Assembly (NCBI GenBank): GCA_022113835.1
Contig: JAILWY010000016.1
Coordinates: forward strand, 12,617,501-12,681,500
Direction of reading: 5' to 3'
DNA: 64,000 nt
From: Atopsyche davidsoni
Taxonomy: Eukaryota > Arthropoda > Insecta > Trichoptera > Hydrobiosidae
Under the pieces are notes generated by a model. That model had not been told where the DNA came from. It was given only the letters and a program-made list of their open reading frames with translations, and did no database searches. Positions 1 through 10,262 of this stretch are shown one piece after another. The translations under genes were made by a program, and so were the position numbers. Numbering within the stretch: position 1 is the stretch's first letter; each line of letters opens with the position of its first letter.

Positions 1-3000
1 GACATGTTAAATATTGTTTAGAAGCTTAAAATTAGCAGTGCACATTTATGGTGTAGCAACGCACGAGCTGTCGCATTGAAAAGCGATAAAGTCGTGAATA
101 AAATAACAAGAACGATATATGTTACTATATATTAAAATATATTTAACCCAAAAAAACTACCTCATATTTATAAATATGAGTTTTGTGTTGTTTTTTTTTA
201 TTGAAAACAATACTATGTCTTGATTACAAAAATAAAAATATAAATTCTAGAAAAGTTAAATATTTTGAAATTAAGTCACGAGTCTAAGTTTGGAAAATAC
301 TGTTTAGTATAAATTGTTTTAAACGATAGATCAAAAATATCGCTCCAAACAAAATTATATTAATCGCGTTGCGGCAAAGGTTGGCGGCCGCTAAAATAAA
401 CGACTACGATTACACAAGGATTGTGTACCGCGCAGCAGCTGACGTAGGCCGGCCGGTGCGCGCGCGACGTACGGCCGCGTGACGTTTATCAAAACGTAAA
501 TACGCCGAGCGAGACAACGCGCCGCCGCGACTATCCAAGACGGGCGTGCGGCCTCTCGCTCGCACACCCCCCCTCCTCCCCCACTTCCCCCGCCACGCCG
601 CGCCCGGCGGTCGTGCTCTTGACAATGCTTCGCCTTTTGCGGAATTTTTAATCATTAGAAATTAATATTTTGGGTCTCTAGGGTTGGAAGATTAGATTAG
701 GGGTTGTGGGTTAAATTTTCAAAAGACAATCGCTCTCTGAGATCAATGTAGATTTTAGTGTATGTTTGAGAAGGACGATTTCCGTACCAGTGCCGATGCT
801 CTGACTTTAAAGAAAACTGTCTATTTGGCGGGAGCCTCCGAAGGCTAGATTATTAGATTGGGAGAATCGATAAAGGTTTTTTTTTAATAGACGATGCTCT
901 CCGACTTTGAGGATATCATAAACATTAGTACTCAAAAAATAAAATTTTCCCCTCAATTGCTTTCCGCAAGCTGGAACGATACCCAAATATAAAATACCGC
1001 TACTGGCAAAACACCGTTTTGTTATTACAGAGTGTATCGCGCTAAAAAAATCTGAGATAACTGTGCATTCTTAATATATGCAAGAAAATATAACCCCCTC
1101 TGGGGTTGATTTACTTAAAAATCGGATAAGAAGTCTTAAACTTTCTATTTTTGGGACGGATCTCGTAATGAGTGAAATAAAACAAAAGCTCTCGAGTTGT
1201 TCTGAAAAAACCCGCGCACAAAGGGGCTGCGGAGAACAAAGCCTCCCGCGCTCCGAGCCGCGGGGAGGTTCGCGCCAGGATATCCTCCTCCCGCAGACGG
1301 ACAACTCCGAGAGGTTATTATTCAAATGAAGTCTTCCGCCAGCCGCGGAGTCGACTCCCGAGACGGAGGAACAGATCGACTGCAGATCGTGTCCGGTTCC
1401 GGGTGCGGCGCAAACGTGAAACGACGAGAAAATTCATGTAAAATTTTACGCGACACAGTTATATTTCCGAGTATCTTTATCGGCCACAGGTGCACCGCGC
1501 ACCTGAAATAATGCCTGCATAGAATAAATGCGGATCCATTGAAAACACGCTTATCAAGTTTATGTAAAATATAAATTTTAAAATACACGATGCACTATCA
1601 AAAGTTTATATAAATATAATTATTTTAGTATGAGACAAGTCATATTGTATTCTAGAAACTTATTACAATAAACAATTATTGCACAAAACTAGTTAGATAT
1701 GCAGATAGGTGCACGACTATGGTCAAAGAGCCCATGTTTAAATTAATTTACGCCTGCATGCCTTGAATGCATGTAAATTGCATCGGATAGAAATATGCAC
1801 CGTTCTTGGCAGATGCACCTCAAGCCCCGTGTGCACGTGCACGTGCACGGAGGGCTCGGCGTGCTAACCGACGGGCATGTGCAAGATTTCCTATGAATAT
1901 TAATACAATGACCGAACAAGGGCCCTTAAATTGAGCTTTCGAGAATCGTAGATTTTATGCATGCAATGCGCAAGAATTAATAAATATTTATTTATTTAAA
2001 ATTAACCTAACACGGTAGGGGAGTACAGGTTTTATTAAAGAGTACATCAAAGTCTTTGGTTGTATGCATATATACTGCACCGTATATCTTTATATTCTTA
2101 ACTCTAATAAATATGCTATGAGAGCATCTCCAACATTACGAACCCCTTAAAAGACGAAAGGGCTTACAAAGAAAAGCATTGTAATTTATCTACCTTAGGC
2201 TTTTTATGTTTGTTATTTATGAATGGAATAATCAATAAATGTGTGATTAAATAAAAAATCAATAAAGGGAATTTACAAAACAACTACTTTAGCAATACCA
2301 ATGGTTGCCGATTGTTAGGAATCAACCGAGTCCGATAACAAGTTCTATTCTCATGGGATCGAAACACCGCAAGCGAAAATATAAAACGACATTGAAAAAA
2401 TAACGTGGCCCTGATGGCCGACCGAATGCTTTAAAAATTAAAAATATGAGACAGCAACTTTTATACCGCGAGTGCACGAACCTCGCGTGATGAATGGCGG
2501 CCGGCGAGGCGTGCTAAAGATTTGTATGGAAACAACGCCTTCATTCAAATACATTTATTCGATACACGGGCACAAGCGGCGCTTCCAAACTCATGGGATT
2601 CCCGACAAGGGAAATCCGTGAAATGATACTCACATTTGAACGATAGTGTGAGTTTAGAAGCACAGTGTTGTGTCATTGTGACCGGCTCGACTTGCAAGAG
2701 TTGGACCGTGAGTATTGGAGCAACACATCAAGTGATGATTTAAAATCAAATCAAATAAATTAAAAGTCGCTTTGAGAGTGTATATTGTTTGTGAAATGAT
2801 TCAATCGATCAGCCGTTTTGGCCGCAAACAGAGGGTACAGTCACCTGTTCGCCGGCCCCGCGGGGTCAGGGTCACGCGTGGCGCAACCTTTATTTTTGGA
2901 CCTTTCGAACAAAACCCGAGGATGCGCCAGACGGAATCTTTCTCACCCCGAATTTGTCAATAGTAAAGCGGCGAGGGGGAGCGGGCGTTTGTGGCCAGGG

Positions 3001-3094
3001 GCGGCGCGCGAAGTTATGGCAAACTAACAGTCGCAGAAAATAATTTATTTGCATAATTAGGCGCTTAGCTATTTTTTTATAACAGGTTTTTATG
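1..3094. other. gene-free stretch with GC-rich patches
   Basis: I see no supportable gene here. The background is AT-rich. There are GC-rich patches near 420-610, 1210-1300, 2480-2515 and 2845-3005. Short open frames over these patches have no recognisable domain and overlap on both strands, as expected for GC-rich non-coding DNA. Near 1418-1437 there is a short motif (GTGAAACGACGAGAAAA) that recurs near 39.2 kb and, inverted, at 40.17 kb, so it is probably a dispersed repeat fragment. Confidence 0.6.
1832..1850. other. overlapping GTGCAC/CACGTG palindrome
   Basis: The sequence alternates GTGCAC and CACGTG and is self-complementary. It contains two overlapping canonical E-box hexamers (CACGTG). 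Binding by a bHLH factor is only an inference from the hexamer. Confidence 0.35.
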
Positions 3095-3109
3095 CATATG
3101 CAAATTTAA
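3095..3109. repeat. left 15-bp flanking direct repeat of the SINE array
   Basis: The word CATATGCAAATTTAA stands immediately before the first array unit. The same 15 bases in the same orientation close the array at 6481-6495. Its length and position fit a target-site duplication from target-primed retroposition, with the array later grown between the two copies. The last few bases at the right may also belong to the unit (…CACATA), so the exact duplication could be a little shorter. Confidence 0.55.
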
Positions 3110-3244
3110 ATAATATTAATTTTAGATTAATGTTAATCAGGATGCGTATTTATTTACCCATGCAGGTATTAGTATGTTTATGTGATTAAGCATATTTTTT
3201 CACACATTGAAAATGATTAAAGAAAACTCTCAGAAAATATCATC

Positions 3245-3322
3245 GTGACTTGTGAGGGATTCGAACCCACATCCCCAAGCTTTCATGGCCGGTGCATTTA
3301 TCCAACTATGCTAACGAGCCAC
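3245..3322 (-). ncRNA. tRNA-like module, copy 1 (probable SINE head)
   Basis: On the minus strand it starts GTGGCTC and ends AGTCAC (six acceptor pairs with one G-T). It has a B-box GGTTCGAATCC and an A-box-like TTAGCATAGTTGG. The anticodon arm is poor: the loop reads CATGAAA, lacking the invariant T33. It is therefore not a convincing functional tRNA. Identical copies sit in every array unit. Confidence 0.6.
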
Positions 3323-3660
3323 TGCAATTTAGTGAGAATTTTTAATAATCATATTCTACATATGAACTAATATGCTCGGGCTAATCAATATTTAATGATT
3401 TGCAAACACTGGACTTTTTTTTTTTTTTTTTTAATTAAAGTAACAAGTGAAGCATTTTTATATCCAAATCTGGTTATTATTATTTTTAAAATCTATTGAT
3501 ATTTAGCCGAGACGCGCACCATTCAATTATATTAATTTTAGATTAATGTTAATCAGGATGCGTATTTATTTACCCATGCAGGTATTAGTATGTTTATGTG
3601 ATTAAGCATATTTTTTCACACATTGAAAATGATTAAAGAAAACTCTCAGAAAATATCATC

Positions 3661-3738
3661 GTGACTTGTGAGGGATTCGAACCCACATCCCCAAGCTTTC
3701 ATGGCCGGTGCATTTATCCAACTATGCTAACGAGCCAC
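3661..3738 (-). ncRNA. tRNA-like module, copy 2
   Basis: Same 78-base module as copy 1, 416 bases downstream, same minus orientation. A- and B-box words intact, anticodon loop without T33. Confidence 0.6.
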
Positions 3739-4076
3739 TGCAATTTAGTGAGAATTTTTAATAATCATATTCTACATATGAACTAATATGCTCGGGCTAA
3801 TCAATATTTAATGATTTGCAAACACTGGACTTTTTTTTTTTTTTTTTTAATTAAAGTAACAAGTGAAGCATTTTTATATCCAAATCTGGTTATTATTATT
3901 TTTAAAATCTATTGATATTTAGCCGAGACGCGCACCATTCAATTATATTAATTTTAGATTAATGTTAATCAGGATGCGTATTTATTTACCCATGCAGGTA
4001 TTAGTATGTTTATGTGATTAAGCATATTTTTTCACACATTGAAAATGATTAAAGAAAACTCTCAGAAAATATCATC

Positions 4077-4154
4077 GTGACTTGTGAGGGATTCGAACCC
4101 ACATCCCCAAGCTTTCATGGCCGGTGCATTTATCCAACTATGCTAACGAGCCAC
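4077..4154 (-). ncRNA. tRNA-like module, copy 3
   Basis: Same 78-base module, 416 bases after copy 2. It is the last minus-oriented copy before the inversion point near 4343-4384. Confidence 0.6.
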
Positions 4155-4342
4155 TGCAATTTAGTGAGAATTTTTAATAATCATATTCTACATATGAACT
4201 AATATGCTCGGGCTAATCAATATTTAATGATTTGCAAACACTGGACTTTTTTTTTTTTTTTTTTTTTTTTTAATTAAAGTAACAAGTGAAGCATTTTTAT
4301 ATCCAAATCTGGTTATTATTATTTTTAAAATCTATTGATATT

Positions 4343-4384
4343 ATAATAGATTATAATATAATTGAATGGTGCGCGTCTCGGCTA
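4343..4384. other. centre (loop) of the large SINE palindrome
   Basis: The left arm stops at …CTATTGATATT and the right arm's complementary word AATATCAATAG begins at 4385, leaving a 42-base spacer. From here the two arms are complementary for more than 1.2 kb, apart from A/T-tract length differences. Confidence 0.75.
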
Positions 4385-4562
4385 AATATCAATAGATTTT
4401 AAAAATAATAATAACCAGATTTGGATATAAAAATGCTTCACTTGTTACTTTAATTAAAAAAAAAAAAAAAGTCCAGTGTTTGCAAATCATTAAATATTGA
4501 TTAGCCCGAGCATATTAGTTCATATGTAGAATATGATTATTAAAAATTCTCACTAAATTGCA

Positions 4563-4640
4563 GTGGCTCGTTAGCATAGTTGGATAAATGCACCGGCCAT
4601 GAAAGCTTGGGGATGTGGGTTCGAATCCCTCACAAGTCAC
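4563..4640 (+). ncRNA. tRNA-like module, copy 4
   Basis: Plus-strand copy of the 78-base tRNA-like module (GTGGCTC … AGTCAC, B-box GGTTCGAATCC). It is the first after the inversion. Confidence 0.6.
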
Positions 4641-4864
4641 GATGATATTTTCTGAGAGTTTTCTTTAATCATTTTCAATGTGTGAAAAAATATGCTTAAT
4701 CACATAAACATACTAATACCTGCATGGGTAAATAAATACGCATCCTGATTAACATTAATCTAAAATTAATATAATTGAATGGTGCGCGTCTCGGCTAAAT
4801 ATCAATAGATTTTAAAAATAATAATAACCAGATTTGGATATAAAAATGCTTCACTTGTTACTTT

Positions 4865-5002
<138 letters not shown>

Positions 5003-5090
5003 AGTGTTTGCAAATCATTAAATATTGATTAGCCCGAGCATATTAGTTCATATGTAGAATATGATTATTAAAAATTCTCACTAAATTGCA

Positions 5091-5168
5091 GTGGCTCGTT
5101 AGCATAGTTGGATAAATGCACCGGCCATGAAAGCTTGGGGATGTGGGTTCGAATCCCTCACAAGTCAC
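5091..5168 (+). ncRNA. tRNA-like module, copy 5
   Basis: Plus-strand copy of the same 78-base module, directly after the unit with the long poly(A) tract. Confidence 0.6.
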
Positions 5169-5504
5169 GATGATATTTTCTGAGAGTTTTCTTTAATCAT
5201 TTTCAATGTGTGAAAAAATATGCTTAATCACATAAACATACTAATACCTGCATGGGTAAATAAATACGCATCCTGATTAACATTAATCTAAAATTAATAT
5301 AATTGAATGGTGCGCGTCTCGGCTAAATATCAATAGATTTTAAAAATAATAATAACCAGATTTGGATATAAAAATGCTTCACTTGTTACTTTAATTAAAA
5401 AAAAAAAAAAAAGTCCAGTGTTTGCAAATCATTAAATATTGATTAGCCCGAGCATATTAGTTCATATGTAGAATATGATTATTAAAAATTCTCACTAAAT
5501 TGCA

Positions 5505-5582
5505 GTGGCTCGTTAGCATAGTTGGATAAATGCACCGGCCATGAAAGCTTGGGGATGTGGGTTCGAATCCCTCACAAGTCAC
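5505..5582 (+). ncRNA. tRNA-like module, copy 6
   Basis: Plus-strand copy of the same 78-base module, 414 bases after copy 5. Confidence 0.6.
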
Positions 5583-5923
5583 GATGATATTTTCTGAGAG
5601 TTTTCTTTAATCATTTTCAATGTGTGAAAAAAAATATGCTTAATCACATAAACATACTAATACCTGCATGGGTAAATAAATACGCATCCTGATTAACATT
5701 AATCTAAAATTAATATAATTGAATGGTGCGCGTCTCGGCTAAATATCAATAGATTTTAAAAATAATAATAACCAGATTTGGATATAAAAATGCTTCACTT
5801 GTTACTTTAATTAAAAAAAAAAAAAAAAAAAGTCCAGTGTTTGCAAATCATTAAATATTGATTAGCCCGAGCATATTAGTTCATATGTAGAATATGATTA
5901 TTAAAAATTCTCACTAAATTGCA

Positions 5924-6001
5924 GTGGCTCGTTAGCATAGTTGGATAAATGCACCGGCCATGAAAGCTTGGGGATGTGGGTTCGAATCCCTCACAAGTCA
6001 C
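5924..6001 (+). ncRNA. tRNA-like module, copy 7
   Basis: Plus-strand copy, 419 bases after copy 6. The spacing change comes from the A-tract and a two-base A insertion in the unit. Confidence 0.6.
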
Positions 6002-6340
6002 GATGATATTTTCTGAGAGTTTTCTTTAATCATTTTCAATGTGTGAAAAAATATGCTTAATCACATAAACATACTAATACCTGCATGGGTAAATAAATAC
6101 GCATCCTGATTAACATTAATCTAAAATTAATATAATTGAATGGTGCGCGTCTCGGCTAAATATCAATAGATTTTAAAAATAATAATAACCAGATTTGGAT
6201 ATAAAAATGCTTCACTTGTTACTTTAATTTAAAAAAAAAAAAAAAAAAGTCCAGTGTTTGCAAATCATTAAATATTGATTAGCCCGAGCATATTAGTTCA
6301 TATGTAGAATATGATTATTAAAAATTCTCACTAAATTGCA

Positions 6341-6418
6341 GTGGCTCGTTAGCATAGTTGGATAAATGCACCGGCCATGAAAGCTTGGGGATGTGGGTTC
6401 GAATCCCTCACAAGTCAC
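6341..6418 (+). ncRNA. tRNA-like module, copy 8
   Basis: Last plus-strand copy of the module. The unit is cut short 66 bases later, at 6484. Confidence 0.6.
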
Positions 6419-6480
6419 GATGATATTTTCTGAGAGTTTTCTTTAATCATTTTCAATGTGTGAAAAAATATGCTTAATCA

Positions 6481-6495
6481 CATATGCAAATTTAA
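6481..6495. repeat. right 15-bp flanking direct repeat of the SINE array
   Basis: Exact copy of CATATGCAAATTTAA seen at 3095-3109, marking the right edge of the array. Confidence 0.55.
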
Positions 6496-6620
6496 GCTTT
6501 TATTGTACGGGAGGAGCATGTGAATCTATGGATTCCATCATCCAAATAAGGGAGACTGTCTCTAGCTAATATAATAAATCCAATAGCTAGAATATACGAT
6601 TAATGTTAATGCGTATTTCA

Positions 6621-6828
6621 TTAATATTTTGAATAAAAATACTTGAGTGATTTTCCACATTTTTGTTTTTATTAGTGACCGGTTTCGCCAACCTTTCACG
6701 TTGGCATTATCAAACAGAGTTGAGTTAGTCTCTGTTTGATAATGCCAACGTGAAAGGTTGGCGAAACCGGTCACTAATAAAAACAAAAATGTGGAAAATC
6801 ACTCAAGTATTTTTATTCAAAATATTAA
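6621..6828. repeat. perfect palindrome (99-bp arms, 10-base loop) of a Penelope-like repeat
   Basis: The arms 6621-6719 and 6730-6828 are exact reverse complements around a 10-base spacer. The plus-oriented arm continues unpaired to about 6885 (GGAATTCCACCAAGTACTC…). Related copies lie at 31558-31675 (single, plus), 37274-37455 (partly inverted dimer) and 44085-44150 (fragment). The arm holds a hairpin GCCAAC/GTTGGC followed by GAAACCGGTC, which resembles the stem II-GAAA-stem III part of the hammerhead ribozymes found in Penelope-like element terminal repeats. The family assignment is an inference from that motif and the inverted terminal arrangement; no reverse transcriptase is present. Confidence 0.65.
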
Positions 6829-6829
6829 A

Positions 6830-7584
6830 ATGGAATTCCACCAAGTACTCTCTGTCAAAAATATTGAATTTCTTATTTTATTAATGTCAATTTTATGGTT
6901 CTAATAACATAATTATAATTAACAGCTATTTTAAATAATTTTAGAGATTGATTAATCATTTACTAAATTTATCATGATAATTTACAATACTTAATTGATC
7001 AACGAATAAAATACTAAACACACTACAAAGTTCATGACAAGCAAGTCTCTTGAATAATGTAGAAGAAAATATATTCCAGTAGGTTTTATATAAGAATATA
7101 AAATTTTATTAGTAGTAAGCGTTTTTTGTTAAAAATTCTGACGTTTCGGTCCTGCTACTGGACCCGCAATTGATTTTTAATTTTAAAAAAAACCTGAATA
7201 AAATAGGATCGTTCAAAATCCTACAAAAATAGATCATTACCAGAATAAAAGTAGACTGCAGAAAATATAAAATGTACTGCTCCTCACTCCTCGCCAGACG
7301 CCGGAGAAACGATGAAGGATTTAAAAGGTAATGCTTCAACGAGTATTTAAATATTTAGTTGATCGCGGCACTCGAGCGCACAAAGGTTGAACAAGTTTCC
7401 TGTAAAATGCAGACCACTCCAGGCCAGACGCAAAATAAATTGATTTGAGAAGCTTTCAGGATAGACAAAAATCAATGATTTCAGTTTCACATGAATAATA
7501 CTACACATACTTTCCGTTATTTGGGTATATTTTAAATAAACAACAATCTTATGTTATTATTAAAATTATATATATATATATATG
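6830..7584. other. AT-rich stretch without recognisable gene
   Basis: After the tail of the Penelope-like repeat (to about 6885) I see no coding or structural feature. The short minus-strand open frames at 7109-7339 are low-complexity and unrecognised. Confidence 0.5.
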
Positions 7585-7945
7585 ATACCCCGCTTTACGC
7601 GAGGGATACGTTCCGGATAAAATCGCGTTAAGTGAAATTCGCGCATATCGGGGTTTACGATCAAACATACATACATAGTCAAAACTTAATACAAAAAAAT
7701 ACGAATCATTTGAATCAATCACTTTAATTATTTTACTGAATTTTGGGTAGCGTTTCTTTTACGTTCTTGCAAAATACGTTCATAACACCCAACGCTGTTT
7801 TTAATTGTTAAGAGAAGTCAATGACTACATTATGTTCATACTCATTCTTACAAATAAGAAACTCGCGTAAAGCGAGGCATTTTAACGCGAAATTTGAAAT
7901 TCGCGTTATAGTGAAACCGCGCATAACGAGGTCGTGAAAGCGGGG

Positions 7946-7949
<4 letters not shown>
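7585..7949. mobile_element. pogo-type (Tc1/mariner superfamily) MITE, copy A
   Basis: Terminal inverted repeats begin ATACCCCGCTTTACGCG and end with the complement CGGGGTAT. The ends contain repeated CGCGTTA/CGCGAAT words typical of pogo/Tigger-type short elements. A second copy in the opposite orientation at 36032-36385 shares the interior (ATGTATGTATGTTTGATCG near one end, AGCGTTTCTTTTACGTTCTTG in the middle). There is no transposase, so this is a non-autonomous copy. An (AT)n microsatellite abuts it, hiding any TA target duplication. Confidence 0.75.

Positions 7950-8003
<54 letters not shown>
7950..8003. repeat. (AT)n microsatellite
   Basis: About 54 bases of alternating TA directly at the MITE edge, followed by GT-rich and further TA runs up to 8042. 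Confidence 0.95.
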
Positions 8004-8254
8004 GTGTGTGTATGTATATGTATGTACATATATATATATATACTACGCGTTTGTCTGACATTAAAAAAAGTTTCCGAAACTATTAAAAAGCCAGCTGATC
8101 GCGCCAGCAGACTCCTGCGGGCGAGGCGGCGGGAGCAGACGCGAGGGGAGCGCGTCCCACTCGGAGTATTGATCCCGATTCCTTATTGAATGCCGGTTTT
8201 TATTGCCGCGCGGTGCTCAGGGCGAGAGCTCCGGCGGGCTCGGGGGCGGAGGCG

Positions 8255-8306
8255 CCGGCTGCTCCAGCCCCCGAGCCCTCCAGCCCTCCAGCCCTCCAGC
8301 CCTCGA
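8255..8306. repeat. 8-bp GC-rich minisatellite (CCAGCCCT)n
   Basis: About four to five tandem copies of an 8-base unit inside a GC-rich island that runs from about 8100 to 8310. The open frames across it are repeat translations, not a recognisable protein. Confidence 0.8.
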
Positions 8307-8524
8307 GCCGCCATACTAGCCAAACTTCTAATGATGAAGATGAATAATAATGACTCTGGGCATGCAGCTTTATGCATTGAATAAAACATTTTATATGATT
8401 ATCTATAACGCTATCTATAAAGCAGAAATACGCAGACTTTTCCTTCCAATATAAAAACTGCGGTATCGAAGAACCCGTAGACCCACTGACTACACTATAT
8501 TCCCCATTGCATATACGCTCAGTG

Positions 8525-8572
8525 AAATGGTCGCCAACCTCCTCTGAGGAGAAGCACTTGATGAAGAATACT
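8525..8572 (+). pseudogene. relic of a LINE 3' end (RTE-like C-terminus)
   Basis: Translates to a short EMVANLL-stop followed by a GEALDEE-like tail. The same end (MVTNFL, stop, GEATEEE) is found at 32690-32885 and, inverted, at 32066-32112. In arthropod RTE-type non-LTR elements a W/K-MVANL motif just before the stop is the end of the polymerase ORF, so I read these as three decayed 3' ends. Only the last few codons remain here. Confidence 0.45.
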
Positions 8573-9270
8573 TTTTTTTAAATTTAGCGTTACAAATCAA
8601 GCGAGCCCGTCGCGAATGGTGTTAATATATTATTCATCGATGATTCCCAGTAGCGGGATCCGCCCGCCCCGCCCGGTGATTACTCCGCCTCGCAAATTCC
8701 CGCGATACTTGCACGCGGCCCGGCCTTTACTGCTGAGTGCTTCTGGAAACTTCCAGAGGGTAATCCGCCAAGACACCCCGGCGCCCTGGCGCGGCCTCGG
8801 GGCTCCGGCGGGGGACTCGGCGCCGCCCTGATTGGGCGCAACTCCGCAATATTTTTATTTTTAATTAAATTTTATTCTATTCGCTTGCGCTAAAACGTCC
8901 AAACTTTTAAAAATACGCTTCACCCATAGCAATACTTATTCATTAGACAGTCACGGGTGCATGGTCGATTGTGCCAAAATTTAGCCTACATCTTGCTAAC
9001 AAAGATATATTAGCAAACTCAATATTTTTCTAGCTCTTAGTGAACAGCACACGACGACGAATCGTGCGTATTTTAATTATTTTTAAAATAAATATTTAAT
9101 TGATACTCAATAGAACTTAACGATATCACTTCAATGAGCATTTGTAATTTCCTCGTAACATACTCTCAATGATAGTTCTTAAATTTAATACACAATTCTG
9201 CGTCAAACATTATTAGGCTCTGCAGGCTTTTTATCGGTTAGGCGGCTTCTTCCATAGCGGCTGGAGCCAG
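8573..9270. other. GC island (8630-8830) and AT-rich flank, no gene
   Basis: The island reads open on the plus strand for about 70 codons. It is proline/arginine/alanine-rich with no domain, as expected for a GC island. Nothing else is recognisable. Confidence 0.5.
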
Positions 9271-10090
9271 TTTAGATACTTATTTAAGCTATCAAACTGC
9301 GCACGAACTCCTGCGCCGCGTCTCCGAGCCAAACTGCCCTGCCAGAATCAATACTCGAACATTTAATGCAATCAAGTATATTTTGTCATCAGTTTCTTCC
9401 GATATATATTATATATATTCTGTATGAAAAAATGTACAGTTTAAGTTAAATAAAAAAGACAAAAGTAAATTCCAAAAACTCTCACTGACAGTTAACAGGC
9501 CGATCATCGCTGATATTTTTTCATTTGGTGGAAAAGCTTGACGTGCTTTTTTATCTAGTTTATACATTAAGACTATCCAACTTTGCAACCTCTTTTGAGT
9601 CCAAGCTTAACTATCGAACTGCGCAAAATCCCAAAAATATTGACCTAAAATTGATATCCGATATATAAACGTTGTATGGTTCTAATAAAGGTTACAAGCT
9701 TAGCTATCAGATGCGCCAACTACCGCGCCAAGCCTCCGTGCCAAATCGCCCTGCCAGAAGCAATGCGCATACATTAAACGCCATTTTACATATATTATGA
9801 GCGATCTCTGAAAAAAGCTTTATTTAGGTGGAAATTACTAAAGTATTAATAAAATATATGCGTTAAAAATGTAGCCACTACTCTGGTGGTCAATCGCAGG
9901 TTGCTTGCATTTAGTAGAAAAGATTGACGTATATTTAATATAGAACATATAATATATGTTTAAAGCTATCAAACTGAGCAACTTCTCTGACGGCTCTGCG
10001 GCGCCTGGAGCCGAGGTTAGCTATCAAACTGCGCACAAACTCCCGCGCCGAGCCTCCGTGGCGGATCGTCCTGCAGAAGTCGTGTTGGCG
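9270..10090 (+). repeat. decayed tandem repeat, 3-4 copies of a 320-420 bp unit
   Basis: The word AGCTATCAAACTGCGCAC, followed by GCGCC…CTCCGTGCC and a CTGCAGAAG/CTGCCAGAAG word, recurs near 9287, 9697 and 10018. A short partial copy (CTATCGAACTGCGCAAAATCC) lies near 9610. Copies have diverged by substitutions and length changes, so this is an old local duplication. No open frame is conserved. Confidence 0.65.
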
Positions 10091-10175
10091 TTTATGCAGA
10101 ATCGATACTCACGCACGGCCTGCTCGGGTTTACATTTACGAGATGCCGTTCCGCAACGAAGTGCGTCCTGGGCGC

Positions 10176-10262
10176 CCGCCAGGTCCTCCCCTGCCCCAGC
10201 CAGGTCCTCCCCGGCCCCAGCCAGGACCTCCCCGCCCCCAGCCAGGACCTCCCCGGCACCCT
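10176..10262. repeat. 18-bp GC-rich minisatellite
   Basis: About four to five copies of a unit reading CCAGCCAGGACCTCCCCG with small changes. It is open in several frames because 18 is a multiple of three, which produces artificial proline-rich peptides. Confidence 0.85.

Larger units (their letters stand above)
3115..4342 (-). repeat. tandem SINE-like array, left arm (3 units, minus orientation)
   Basis: Three head-to-tail units with an exact period of 416 bases (unit starts 3115, 3531, 3947; the third truncated at 4342). Each holds a tRNA-like module read on the minus strand, a body, and one poly(T) tract (18-25 T) that is a poly(A) tract on the element's strand. The units are practically identical apart from tract length. 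Together with the plus-oriented arm starting at 4357 this forms a long inverted repeat. No open reading frame is conserved. I take it for a tRNA-derived SINE or a satellite built from one. Confidence 0.85.

Noticed and set aside
4343..4384. Origin or hairpin-ended replicon at the palindrome centre
   Set aside because: The centre is simply where two array orientations meet; nothing indicates a replication function.
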